This document shows positions 38,229 to 44,633 of a DNA stretch of 64,000 bases, one piece after another. This stretch comes from Pseudoselenomonas ruminantium. GTDB taxonomy: Bacteria > Bacillota > Negativicutes > Selenomonadales > Selenomonadaceae. Numbering within the stretch: position 1 is the first letter of the stretch; each line of letters starts with the position of its first letter. The notes below the pieces were generated by a model. That model did not search any database. It saw only the letters and a program-made list of their open reading frames with translations, and was not told where the DNA came from. Made by a program: the position numbers and the translations under genes. Where the stretch lies: positions 49,780-113,779 of the forward strand of contig SVBX01000009.1 of NCBI GenBank assembly GCA_015058655.1. Direction: 5' to 3'.

Positions 38229-39488
38229 TCAACCAAAGAAGCTCTTTATGACTCCCATGATGCCCTTGGGTTTGCTGTTCTCTTCCAGAAGGTCATTGTA
38301 GGCTTTTTCAAGCTGCTTGTAGGCTGCTTCCCAGTGGTCGGCACGTTCCTTGTCATTCCTGAAGCCTGTCCTGGCTTTGGTCTCCTGGATCTTCCTGGCT
38401 GTCTCGTTGCGTTTCTGCTGGCTGAAGAACTTGCTGTCCATGGTCTTGATGAACTGGGCCGCAGCGGTGGGGGTCCCGGCATCGTAGAGGGCTGCACGGC
38501 CACACAGGAGGTTGTCATCACTGTGGCCTATGCCTGTCACTACATTGCCCAGGGAGTGGATAGCCCTTAGCATATCAGGATGACAAAGCTTGGTGAGGGA
38601 TTCTTTATCGCCACCACCACGGACGATGGCTATGTAGTCGAGATCTGAGATGCCTTGGAAGCTGGCAAGCCCGTCTATGATGCTCTCAAGCTCCATGGGG
38701 ACATCACGGAATGCTACTTCCGGCACATATTTGCCGAAGCTTTTGTTCAGGGTGTTCATGAAGTCCTGATAGCCCTGGGTCCTGCTGCTGGCTACAAGGC
38801 CAATCTTGGTGGGCTTCTTCGTAGGCTCCGGGTAGGTGCGCACTTCGTCCCAGCTCCGCAGGACATCGGAGCAGATATTCTCCCAGTGCTCAAGGTTTTC
38901 CAATCTGGTGCATCGGCCTATGACTTTTATGCTGTCAGCGTATATTTGGAAGTGATTCTGGTCCTTGTAGTAGGATACCTTGCCCTGTATCAGGAGCTTC
39001 TTGTCCAGGAGATTCCCAAAATCGTCACAGTCCACAAGCTTGCAGCGGTTCTTGCTGATGAACAGGCCAATGACAGCGTTGGGGGATTCGTAGTCTATCA
39101 GGGAGCCTATGTAGTATTCGGAGTTCTTGGAGGCATGTATCTCCTTGCAGTCGGCTATGAGTGTGGTCTCGAAGGACTGCTTGCCAACAATGTCGGAGAT
39201 CCTTGCAAGCAGGTTGCCTACGGAGAAACGCAGCTCTTGTATGAGGAGCGCTGTCTGCTCAGGGTATTTGTCGGAGAGGGAGGTTTTCAGGAATTCAACG
39301 ACAGGGATGTTCTGGAGGAGAACATCTACATTGACATGCCAATCATAGCCGTTGCCGTCTTTCCTCTTCCTGGCACTGAGAAGGTCAGTGTACTTGAAAT
39401 TGTTTTGTTCTGCATACTTTTTGATATTTTCTGTAACTTCCTTGCAGAAATCTGGGGAATTGAAGGGTTTCTGGTCGATGATGTACAT
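38229..39488 (-). CDS. exonuclease VII large subunit-like protein
   Basis: A 419-aa protein resembling XseA. An N-terminal region of about 130 residues without a clear match precedes an OB-like segment (GKVSYYKDQNHFQIYADSI) and the XseA catalytic core: KIGLVASSRTQGYQD, IAIVRGGGDKESL, and TGIGHSDDN, where the RGGG and GH-x-D active-site elements are kept. A short coiled-coil tail follows. No XseB small subunit is adjacent. AGGAGG precedes the ATG. Being on the element, it may degrade single strands or process element DNA rather than act in housekeeping repair. Confidence 0.72.
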   Translation of the reverse strand: MYIIDQKPFNSPDFCKEVTENIKKYAEQNNFKYTDLLSARKRKDGNGYDWHVNVDVLLQNIPVVEFLKTSLSDKYPEQTALLIQELRFSVGNLLARISDIVGKQSFETTLIADCKEIHASKNSEYYIGSLIDYESPNAVIGLFISKNRCKLVDCDDFGNLLDKKLLIQGKVSYYKDQNHFQIYADSIKVIGRCTRLENLEHWENICSDVLRSWDEVRTYPEPTKKPTKIGLVASSRTQGYQDFMNTLNKSFGKYVPEVAFRDVPMELESIIDGLASFQGISDLDYIAIVRGGGDKESLTKLCHPDMLRAIHSLGNVVTGIGHSDDNLLCGRAALYDAGTPTAAAQFIKTMDSKFFSQQKRNETARKIQETKARTGFRNDKERADHWEAAYKQLEKAYNDLLEENSKPKGIMGVIKSFFG

Positions 39489-39556
39489 GATGATTCCTCC
39501 TATTTATTATGCATTTTTAACCAATTTTTTAACTCCTTGGTCATGAATATAGCGAT

Positions 39557-39904
39557 TTATTTGTTGGCCACATCAACATTTATAGTGCCATCTTTCTTCA
39601 TATTAAGGTACTGGAGATAGTTCCAAAGCTCATATATCATTGTTGGGTCGGCATCTCTTAGCTCAGCTATGAAATCTTCTGGTACATCTTTAAGACCAAT
39701 CACTTCCACGGGAGAATCTGTCCTACCTAAAAGGTAATCGGTGCTGACACGGTAGTAGTCAGCTATCTTTAGCAACACTTCGTTACTTGGCTCTCTTGTG
39801 CCATTTTCGTAGGAACTATATGCGGCTCGGCTTATATTTACTTCATTTGCTACTTCTTCTTGGCTTTTGCCTTTTTGTTTTCTTAGTTCTTTTAGTCGCT
39901 CCAT
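39557..39904 (-). CDS. XRE-family repressor (CI-like)
   Basis: A 115-aa protein with an N-terminal helix-turn-helix (about 1-60: KGKSQEEVANEVNISRAAYSSYENGTREPS) and STDYLLGRTDSP, then a short acidic C-terminal part. It is transcribed away from a smaller XRE gene at 40061; the shared 156-base gap is full of TTGTAGCAA-type half-sites. This is the layout of a two-repressor lysogeny-type switch, with this one as the probable maintenance repressor. GAGGTG precedes the ATG. Confidence 0.85.
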   Translation of the reverse strand: MERLKELRKQKGKSQEEVANEVNISRAAYSSYENGTREPSNEVLLKIADYYRVSTDYLLGRTDSPVEVIGLKDVPEDFIAELRDADPTMIYELWNYLQYLNMKKDGTINVDVANK

Positions 39905-39958
39905 TGAGTTTCACCTCAACGATATTATAGCAACAATTTGTAGCGGTTATTGCTCCAT

Positions 39959-39991
39959 ATTGTAGCAATAAATATAAAATATTGCTACAAT
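39959..39991. promoter_or_regulatory. operator: 12-bp perfect inverted repeat
   Basis: ATTGTAGCAATA (39959-39970) and TATTGCTACAAT (39980-39991) are perfect inverted arms, 9 bases apart. Extra half-sites (GTAGC) occur at 39940-39944 and 40041-40045, and a GTAGC-like TAGCAA at 39928. They lie between the two divergent XRE genes. Confidence 0.75.
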
Positions 39992-39994
39992 GAG

Positions 39995-40024
39995 TTGACA
40001 TTACGCTGAGTAGCATGATATTAT
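39995..40024 (+). promoter_or_regulatory. promoter of the small XRE gene
   Basis: TTGACA at 39995-40000 and TATTAT at 40019-40024, 18-base spacer, directly next to the 12-bp inverted repeat, so repressor binding would cover the promoter. Confidence 0.65.
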
Positions 40025-40060
40025 AATATTGTCAACAATATGTAGCAAAGGGGTGAAACT

Positions 40061-40261
40061 ATGATGACCTGGATTAGAGATCTTAGAATGAAGAAACATG
40101 TATCACAAGCGAAGATAGCAACAGAGTGCAACATCAGCAGACAGCATTACAACTTTATTGAGAACAGGAAAAGAAGGCCATCTCCTGAATTGGCACAACG
40201 TATTGCCGAAGTATTAGACATACCAAGCGAGTGGCCCAGATTGCTACAGGATAAGATTTAA
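40061..40261 (+). CDS. small XRE-family regulator (Cro-like)
   Basis: A 66-aa protein that is almost only a helix-turn-helix (KKHVSQAKIATECNISRQHYNFIENRKRRPSPE). It is divergent from the larger XRE repressor and follows a good promoter and AAAGGGGTG. By position and size it would be the Cro-like partner. It may also start a plus-strand operon that includes the small genes to 40580. Confidence 0.8.
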   Translation: MMTWIRDLRMKKHVSQAKIATECNISRQHYNFIENRKRRPSPELAQRIAEVLDIPSEWPRLLQDKI

Positions 40262-40288
40262 GAAGATTCATAACAGAAGGTGCATTTT

Positions 40289-40381
40289 ATGACATTGGAA
40301 GAGTTTCGTGCATTCGAGAAGGTGCAGCCGGGGAATTGTTCTTTCTGGACAAGAAAGGAGGGGTTAGATGACGGTATATGA
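40289..40381 (+). CDS. possible 30-aa peptide
   Basis: A short frame (MTLEEFRAFEKVQPGNCSFW...) with AGAAGG eight bases upstream, lying 28 bases after the small XRE gene and overlapping the next small gene by 14 bases. It is not recognisable and may be spurious. Confidence 0.35.
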   Translation: MTLEEFRAFEKVQPGNCSFWTRKEGLDDGI

Positions 40382-40580
40382 GGATCGCCGTGGCTGGCGG
40401 TATAAGGTCATGCAGGAGCTGTCCGGGAAATACTGCCCCAGGTTCCATAAGCCGGAGAGTGCGCCGGATGTAGGGTGGAAGTGCTGCAAGGCATTTTCCC
40501 ACCGTGACACACGGGAAGAGGCTGAGAGGGATCTGGATGGCTGGGCTATGCGGAAGGGCATGACTGTGGTGGAGGCGTAG
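40368..40580 (+). CDS. hypothetical protein, 70 aa
   Basis: A small basic, aromatic- and Cys-containing protein (RRGWRYKVMQELSGKYCPRF; C at two further positions). The AAAGGAGGGGTTAG before the ATG is a strong ribosome-binding site, which argues for a real gene. I do not recognise a family. It is co-directional with the small XRE gene and precedes the mazEF terminator. Confidence 0.6.
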   Translation: MTVYEDRRGWRYKVMQELSGKYCPRFHKPESAPDVGWKCCKAFSHRDTREEAERDLDGWAMRKGMTVVEA

Positions 40581-40587
40581 GGGCAAT

Positions 40588-40613
40588 AGAAAAGCCCTGC
40601 CGGAGGCAGGGCT
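40588..40613 (-). terminator. terminator of the mazEF operon
   Basis: AGCCCTGCC and GGCAGGGCT pair across GGA; on the minus strand the stem is followed by TTTTC. Confidence 0.75.
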
Positions 40614-40617
40614 GGGG

Positions 40618-40941
40618 CTATGCTTTTATCAGCTGAGAGGCAACACTGCAACATAAATCCACAAAATCTTGAGGTGCGTGTTCAACAATGTTAGCACTTC
40701 TGCTTATTACGTCCATCACCCTAAGCTGGAATGGCAGAGCATATCCAGAGGTTTTCATACCTTCTGGTAATGGTAACTCTAGCGGATAGCCTTTTGATTT
40801 GGATGTGATGGGAATTACTATATGCAGGTTGCTAGGCAAAGGTACATCATCACGGTCAATAATCATGGCAGGACGATAGTTTCCTTGTTCATGTCCTTTC
40901 ACCGGATTGAAATTCACCAATATAATATCACCTTGATTCAT
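40618..40941 (-). CDS. MazF/PemK-family toxin (endoribonuclease)
   Basis: A 107-aa protein of the MazF/PemK fold. GDIILVNFNPVKGHEQGNYRPAMII holds the characteristic G-D-I-x-x-V and RP motifs, and VIPITSK the S/T-rich strand. Such toxins cut mRNA at short sites. The start overlaps the antitoxin stop (ATGA), so translation is coupled. On a mobile element it probably stabilises inheritance. Confidence 0.9.
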   Translation of the reverse strand: MNQGDIILVNFNPVKGHEQGNYRPAMIIDRDDVPLPSNLHIVIPITSKSKGYPLELPLPEGMKTSGYALPFQLRVMDVISRSANIVEHAPQDFVDLCCSVASQLIKA

Positions 40942-41201
40942 TCTATGGCTTCGCCTCCTGCATCACAGCCCCAATCTATTTCATCGTAGGGTCCGATACT
41001 CTCACGGCTTATGGCTGACATAGGCTTTCTGTAATGAGCTTCAAAAAGAGATTCCAGGCTGCTAGTTGGCTTGATGATAATTTTTGACTCATTAGCTGTG
41101 ATACTTACTTGGGAACCAGGCTGAAACTTGAATGCATCCACAATTTCACGAGGAATCCTAAGACCTAAGCTATTTCCCCATTTGTTGAGCACAATGTCCA
41201 T
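40938..41201 (-). CDS. MazE-like AbrB-fold antitoxin
   Basis: An 87-aa protein with an N-terminal swapped-hairpin DNA-binding domain (NKWGNSLGLRIPREIVDAF) and an acidic, disordered C-terminal half (GPYDEIDWGCDAGGE) for toxin neutralisation. It is the first gene of the pair. A perfect inverted repeat overlaps its ribosome-binding site, consistent with autoregulation. Confidence 0.9.
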   Translation of the reverse strand: MDIVLNKWGNSLGLRIPREIVDAFKFQPGSQVSITANESKIIIKPTSSLESLFEAHYRKPMSAISRESIGPYDEIDWGCDAGGEAIE

Positions 41202-41213
41202 AATAACCTACCT

Positions 41214-41240
41214 CCTTTGATATTCATTGTATATCAAAGG
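41214..41240. promoter_or_regulatory. inverted repeat at the mazE start region
   Basis: CCTTTGATAT (41214-41223) and ATATCAAAGG (41231-41240) are perfect 10-bp arms, 7 bases apart. On the minus strand the second arm runs into the AAGGAGG that precedes mazE. Confidence 0.7.
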
Positions 41241-41255
41241 ACGGCTTGATGTCAA

Positions 41256-41281
41256 ACAAAAATCCCTGCCAGTGGCAGGGA
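41256..41281 (-). terminator. terminator of the minus-strand XRE gene
   Basis: TCCCTGCC and GGCAGGGA pair across AGT; the minus strand continues with TTTTTG. It separates the XRE gene at 41302 from mazEF. Confidence 0.7.
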
Positions 41282-41301
41282 GGGTGCAGTCTGCTGCGTG
41301 G

Positions 41302-41523
41302 TCAGCGGTTGATCTCGGGGTTGTCGGTCCGGCCTACCAGGTAGTCGATGGAGACACCGAAGTAGTCGGCCAGGGCAGCTAGTTTTGACATTGTAGGTTC
41401 CTTGGTAGCAGTCTCATAGTATTGATACGCTCGAAGGGTTATACCTACAGCATCGGAAATATCTTTTTGTTTAATATCCCTTGATAATCTCAGGGATTTT
41501 AAGCGGTTTGAAAAATTAGTCAT
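41302..41523 (-). CDS. XRE-family repressor
   Basis: A 73-aa helix-turn-helix protein (IKQKDISDAVGITLRAYQYYE, then VSIDYLVGRTDNP). It is divergent from the small XRE gene at 41624 across a gap with two GAACTWWAGTTC palindromes. This is the second repressor pair of the element. It has little beyond the DNA-binding domain, so it probably acts as a simple dimer. Confidence 0.82.
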   Translation of the reverse strand: MTNFSNRLKSLRLSRDIKQKDISDAVGITLRAYQYYETATKEPTMSKLAALADYFGVSIDYLVGRTDNPEINR

Positions 41524-41540
41524 GAAAATCTCCTAGAAGA

Positions 41541-41569
41541 TTGACACGAACTAAAGTTCATAGTAATAT
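41541..41569 (+). promoter_or_regulatory. promoter with embedded operator
   Basis: TTGACA (41541-41546), 17-base spacer, TAATAT (41564-41569). The palindrome GAACTAAAGTTC sits inside the spacer, the classic repressor position. Confidence 0.65.
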
Positions 41570-41593
41570 AATAGTGTAAGCGAACTTTAGTTC
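41548..41593. promoter_or_regulatory. pair of palindromic operators
   Basis: GAACTAAAGTTC (41548-41559) and GAACTTTAGTTC (41582-41593) are reverse complements of each other, 34 bases apart (about three helical turns). They lie between the divergent XRE genes. Confidence 0.75.
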
Positions 41594-41623
41594 ATGTTTG
41601 CACTGATGATTGGAGGTGGCAGC

Positions 41624-41836
41624 ATGAAGGGGCGAAATGAGACATTAATAAAATATCGTGAACGGTCTGGCAAAACTCAGGCTCAAATAGCGAAGGAAGC
41701 TCTTGTTTCCACCAGAGGTTATCAGAAGTATGAATTGGATGGAGTAATGCCCAGAGTGGATACAGCTTTTCTTATCGCAAAGGCACTCCATACCACTGTT
41801 GATCAGTTGTGGGGTGGCGGCCCCACAACTGCGTAA
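41624..41836 (+). CDS. small XRE-family regulator
   Basis: A 70-aa helix-turn-helix protein (SGKTQAQIAKEALVSTRGYQKYELDG). GGAGGTGG lies just before ATG 41624; an in-frame ATG at 41594 lies in the second operator and is unlikely. The end of the gene contains a perfect 10-bp hairpin (AGTTGTGGGG, loop TGGCGG, CCCCACAACT, 41805-41830) that also encodes the last residues. Confidence 0.78.
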   Translation: MKGRNETLIKYRERSGKTQAQIAKEALVSTRGYQKYELDGVMPRVDTAFLIAKALHTTVDQLWGGGPTTA

Positions 41837-41879
41837 GCAGACTGCAATACCATTTTAGCATAAATGGGTGCATACAAAA

Positions 41880-41901
41880 AGCACCACGGGGCCGTGGTGC
41901 T
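41880..41901 (-). other. tight perfect hairpin, T-run on the minus strand
   Basis: AGCACCACGG and CCGTGGTGCT form a near-perfect palindrome with TTTTTG following on the minus strand. There is no minus-strand gene upstream of it. Confidence 0.45.
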
Positions 41902-41930
41902 ACATGAGAAGGATGATTGGTGGTGATGTG

Positions 41931-42134
41931 ATGACTTCAGAGGAGAAGGATTGCGAGACATTCGACACAGGGCGATTCAATGAGATCATGCGGGCCTATT
42001 TGGTGCTTGCCATGAGGGATGCCAAGGTTCCTGCTAAGATGGCCGGGGATGTCCTGGAGTGGCTTCAGGTCAACCTGGACGAGAAACCTGCGCAGATAGC
42101 TCTGGCGCAATATCGGAAAGTTTGCAACGGGTGA
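41931..42134 (+). CDS. hypothetical protein, 67 aa
   Basis: A small mixed-charge, probably helical protein (TFDTGRFNEIMRAYLVLAMRD, then KMAGDVLEWLQVNLDEKPAQ). Start at ATG 41931 behind TGGTGGTG; upstream ATGs in frame exist at 41904 and 41913. I do not recognise it. It lies in the presumed plus-strand early operon that leads to the replication genes. Confidence 0.55.
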   Translation: MTSEEKDCETFDTGRFNEIMRAYLVLAMRDAKVPAKMAGDVLEWLQVNLDEKPAQIALAQYRKVCNG

Positions 42135-42152
42135 GAGAGGAATGCTGAGGTG

Positions 42153-42332
42153 ATGAAGATGATTGTCAGCATCAGACGAGACACCGGTGAGTTTATAAAA
42201 CTGAAGGAGTCGGAGAACAAAGACTTCAAGGTTTTAGCTGATATGTTTGCAAGAAGTACCCTAAACATCTGGAGAGAGCTGAACAAAGATGCGGAAAAGC
42301 TTGAGCAAAAAAAAGAGGGTCTGCAAGGATAA
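42153..42332 (+). CDS. hypothetical protein, 59 aa
   Basis: A short charged protein (MIVSIRRDTGEFIKLKESEN...), with a helical C-terminal half rich in Lys and Glu. The start is uncertain between GTG 42150, ATG 42153 and ATG 42159; GAGG at 42147-42150 favours the last of these. No family recognised. Confidence 0.5.
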   Translation: MKMIVSIRRDTGEFIKLKESENKDFKVLADMFARSTLNIWRELNKDAEKLEQKKEGLQG

Positions 42333-42339
42333 AATCGTC

Positions 42340-42382
42340 AAAAAAAGACTGCCCCGGAATAAGGCAGTCAGGTCAAAGTTCT
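42340..42382 (-). ncRNA. candidate small minus-strand RNA upstream of the rep operon
   Basis: A predicted start near 42382 (from the promoter at 42389-42417) is followed within about 15 bases by a stem GACTGCC/GGCAGTC and seven Ts on the minus strand. The transcript would be only about 40 bases. It is antisense to the untranslated stretch ahead of the DNA-binding and repA genes. Confidence 0.4.
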
Positions 42383-42388
42383 AATGGA

Positions 42389-42417
42389 ATTATAACACCT
42401 TTGCACGATTTTATCAA
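42389..42417 (-). promoter_or_regulatory. strong minus-strand promoter
   Basis: Read on the minus strand: TTGATA (42417-42412), a 17-base spacer, TATAAT (42394-42389). It points away from the replication genes and towards a terminator 20 bases downstream. Confidence 0.6.
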
Positions 42418-42487
42418 GCCCTGCAACTGGAAGCATAAATAGTTGCAAAAAAAGGAAAATTGCAACAAGAGTAAAGGGGGGAATATC

Positions 42488-42775
42488 ATGCCTCGTCATA
42501 AGAAAGAAGAAGCTACTAAGCCGGAAGAGAGCCTGGAGAGCAGGATCGAGCGCATCATGGAGCGCGTGCTTGAGAGATTTACCCTCAATGCTCCAGAAAT
42601 GCTCAGGATAGGCGATGTGGCAAAAATGCTGGCGATGTCTGAGCCATCCGTAAGAAGGCTCACAGCTGATGGCCTGCTGCCCTTCTATCTCACCGCAGCT
42701 GGCAGACGATACAAGCGGGAAGATGTCATAGATTATATCAATTCGCTTGAGCCTTGCAACAGCATGAAGCCTTGA
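42488..42775 (+). CDS. HTH (MerR/excisionase-type) DNA-binding protein
   Basis: A 95-aa protein with a charged N-terminal helix (about 1-40) and a winged helix-turn-helix of the excisionase/MerR type: MLRIGDVAKMLAMSEPSVRR, then DGLLPFYLTAAGRRYKREDVIDYI. This fold is used by excisionases and by plasmid regulators. AAGGGGGG lies before the ATG. Its place between the regulators and repA would fit either control of replication or directing the recombinase. Confidence 0.75.
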   Translation: MPRHKKEEATKPEESLESRIERIMERVLERFTLNAPEMLRIGDVAKMLAMSEPSVRRLTADGLLPFYLTAAGRRYKREDVIDYINSLEPCNSMKP

Positions 42776-42796
42776 GAGACAGGAAAGAGGGACAAC

Positions 42797-43249
42797 ATGT
42801 ATATAGTTAATTATTTCGAAGACTTGAAAAACAATATAGTGCTTGGAGTAGAGCCTACCTGCTGTGTCATAGGGGTTCAGAAGATATATGCCAGTTGCTT
42901 CATTTTGAAGCGGTTCAACCCCACTGAAGGCAAAGCTTCTGATGACAACGAAATGGGCATCGGTTTCTTCAGCTTGCATATCGAAGAGTTTGCAGATGAC
43001 AAGGCTACAATCGAAGAAAAAAATCAAAACATATCGTCATTCCTTCAGTATTATTTCCTTCTGGAATCGCTTCTTACTAAGAAAATATTGGAAGACTATG
43101 GCTTCGAATCCACAGATCCCAATGTGCTGATGAAGCTGGATGAAAAGAAAATCGAAAGCCTCAAAAAAGTCATGGAAAAGATGAAAATGTATCAGGATGC
43201 AAAAGAGAATTTCCAAAAGTTGAGCTTCGATTTAGATGACTGGGGGTGA
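42797..43249 (+). CDS. hypothetical protein, 150 aa
   Basis: A 150-aa protein with no motif I can name. The N-terminal two thirds look alpha/beta with several Cys and aromatic residues; the C-terminus is a Lys/Glu-rich helix (EKKIESLKKVMEKMKMYQD). GGAAAGAGGG precedes the ATG. Its stop lies only 4 bases before the repA start, so the two are probably co-translated. Confidence 0.65.
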   Translation: MYIVNYFEDLKNNIVLGVEPTCCVIGVQKIYASCFILKRFNPTEGKASDDNEMGIGFFSLHIEEFADDKATIEEKNQNISSFLQYYFLLESLLTKKILEDYGFESTDPNVLMKLDEKKIESLKKVMEKMKMYQDAKENFQKLSFDLDDWG

Positions 43250-43253
43250 TCAT

Positions 43254-44633
43254 ATGGGAGCGAGATTCAATAAATTCAATTTCATAAACACCCAGTTCAT
43301 GATGTTTCCAAAAGGTCTCTATTTATACAAGAAGTATAAAGAGAATCTTTCTATCCTGGAAATGTTCACTTATGCGATTATCCGTGATAAAGCCCAGCTC
43401 AGTTATCAAAATGGCTTCTTCGAAAAAAACGGAGATGTCTATGTTTATTTTACATGGGAAGAGCTCATGGCAACGGTAGATTGCTCAAGGGGTACGCTTG
43501 CCAAAACTCTTAAAAAGTTAAAGGATCTGAACCTGATAGAAACCTCAAAACAGATGTTCTCAAATGCAAATAAGATGTATGTGAGAGAACTGGATGTTCC
43601 TGAGAAAGAGGATGAGATTGCTTCAGATGATATCTGCTCTGACAATATCTGTGACGAGATGGTTAAAGAAATTCAGCAGATAAATGAAATCGCTCAGATG
43701 AGCAGCGATGAACTGCAAGAAGCTATGGAGAATGGAGCGATAAAGCCCTTCTGGAATAGACATTTGTCCGAGAATCCCAGTAGTTCAAAAAATGAACTTT
43801 CGGAGTTCAAAAATGATGATTTTGCAAGTTCAACAAATTTTGGTACACCGAGAGTTCAAAAAATGAACTCAGAGCCAGTTCAAAAAATGAACTCTCGGAG
43901 TTCAGAAATTGACGGCGTTAGTTCAAAGTTTGAGCAAGTGAGTTCAAGTTTTGGTACACAAACTATAAGTTATAAAACTATACAGAATAAGACAGACAGT
44001 AAGAAAGAAAGAGAGATAGAAAGAGAGAGAGGGAGCGCGCGCGCGTGTGTGCATGCGCATGCGCGTATACTAGAAGGCAACTCCTCAAAAATTGAGCCTC
44101 CTAAGGCTGGCAGCCCTTATCCTACAAGCGCTGAGAAGCCTTCCGAGGGAGGGATTTTGCCCCCTATGACCCCTTCTGCTGATGCAGGGGAAGAGGCCAA
44201 CTCTCTTGCCCAGGATGATTTTGACAAGATATTCAGCCTTTATCGAGAAAATATCCAAGACACATCTGCTCCTTTGGTGAAAAAATCTTTGCATGAGCTT
44301 TACGATAAATTCGGCAAGGATATTGTCGTGGATGCAATAACGCAAGGAGCGCTTTCTCCAACTCCACCGGAAAAAAAGGGTTTTTATTATATTGCCTCTA
44401 TTGCAGAACGAATAGCTGGAGGAAAAAATAATTTCACGGTTCATAGCCAAAACGATTATGCGCAAGATTATCAAACTTCGTCAAAAGCTATACCTCGAAA
44501 TACAAAAAAGAATCACTCCATGTATGAAAGCCGGGATAATATACATAGCATGATAGATAATATTTTCAGAGCGCCTTCTGATACAGGAAATGAGGTTGTT
44601 GATAATGGCAGTGACAGAACAGCAACTTGTTGA
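43254..44633 (+). CDS. repA: RepA_N-family replication initiator with DnaD-like C-terminus
   Basis: A 459-aa plasmid-type initiator. Residues 1-115 form the RepA_N winged-helix region (FPKGLYLYKKYKENLS, FEKNGDVYVYFTWEELMATVDCSRGTLAKTLKKL). The middle is low-complexity and encoded by an iteron array and a polypurine/alternating tract, the usual place of the origin in RepA_N replicons. A DnaD-like domain (about 325-395: FSLYRENIQDTSAPLVKKSL, DIVVDAITQGAL, FYYIASIAERI) probably contacts the helicase loader. GGGGGTG precedes ATG 43254. Confidence 0.88.
   Translation: MGARFNKFNFINTQFMMFPKGLYLYKKYKENLSILEMFTYAIIRDKAQLSYQNGFFEKNGDVYVYFTWEELMATVDCSRGTLAKTLKKLKDLNLIETSKQMFSNANKMYVRELDVPEKEDEIASDDICSDNICDEMVKEIQQINEIAQMSSDELQEAMENGAIKPFWNRHLSENPSSSKNELSEFKNDDFASSTNFGTPRVQKMNSEPVQKMNSRSSEIDGVSSKFEQVSSSFGTQTISYKTIQNKTDSKKEREIERERGSARACVHAHARILEGNSSKIEPPKAGSPYPTSAEKPSEGGILPPMTPSADAGEEANSLAQDDFDKIFSLYRENIQDTSAPLVKKSLHELYDKFGKDIVVDAITQGALSPTPPEKKGFYYIASIAERIAGGKNNFTVHSQNDYAQDYQTSSKAIPRNTKKNHSMYESRDNIHSMIDNIFRAPSDTGNEVVDNGSDRTATC
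43782..43957. repeat. oriV: iteron array inside repA: candidate replication origin
   Basis: Eight direct repeats begin with AGTTCA at 43782, 43804, 43827, 43853, 43877, 43899, 43920 and 43941, spaced 21-26 bases (about two helical turns). Three (43782, 43853, 43877) are the perfect 17-mer AGTTCAAAAAATGAACT, itself an inverted repeat; the others are degenerate. They encode the Ser/Phe/Lys/Asn-rich linker of RepA. Confidence 0.8.
43988..44034. other. polypurine tract after the iterons
   Basis: A run of about 47 bases made almost only of A and G on the plus strand (AAGAAAGAAAGAGAGA type) joins the iterons to the alternating tract. It encodes a Lys/Glu/Arg-rich linker. Such tracts unwind easily or form triplexes. 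Confidence 0.7.
44035..44070. other. 36-bp perfectly alternating purine-pyrimidine tract
   Basis: From G44035 to C44070 every base alternates purine and pyrimidine: GC repeats, GT repeats, then GCATGCGCATGCGCGTATAC. This is one of the strongest Z-DNA-type signatures expected in a bacterial sequence. It also contains nested palindromes (GCATGCGCATGC). It encodes ARACVHAHAR in RepA. Confidence 0.85.
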
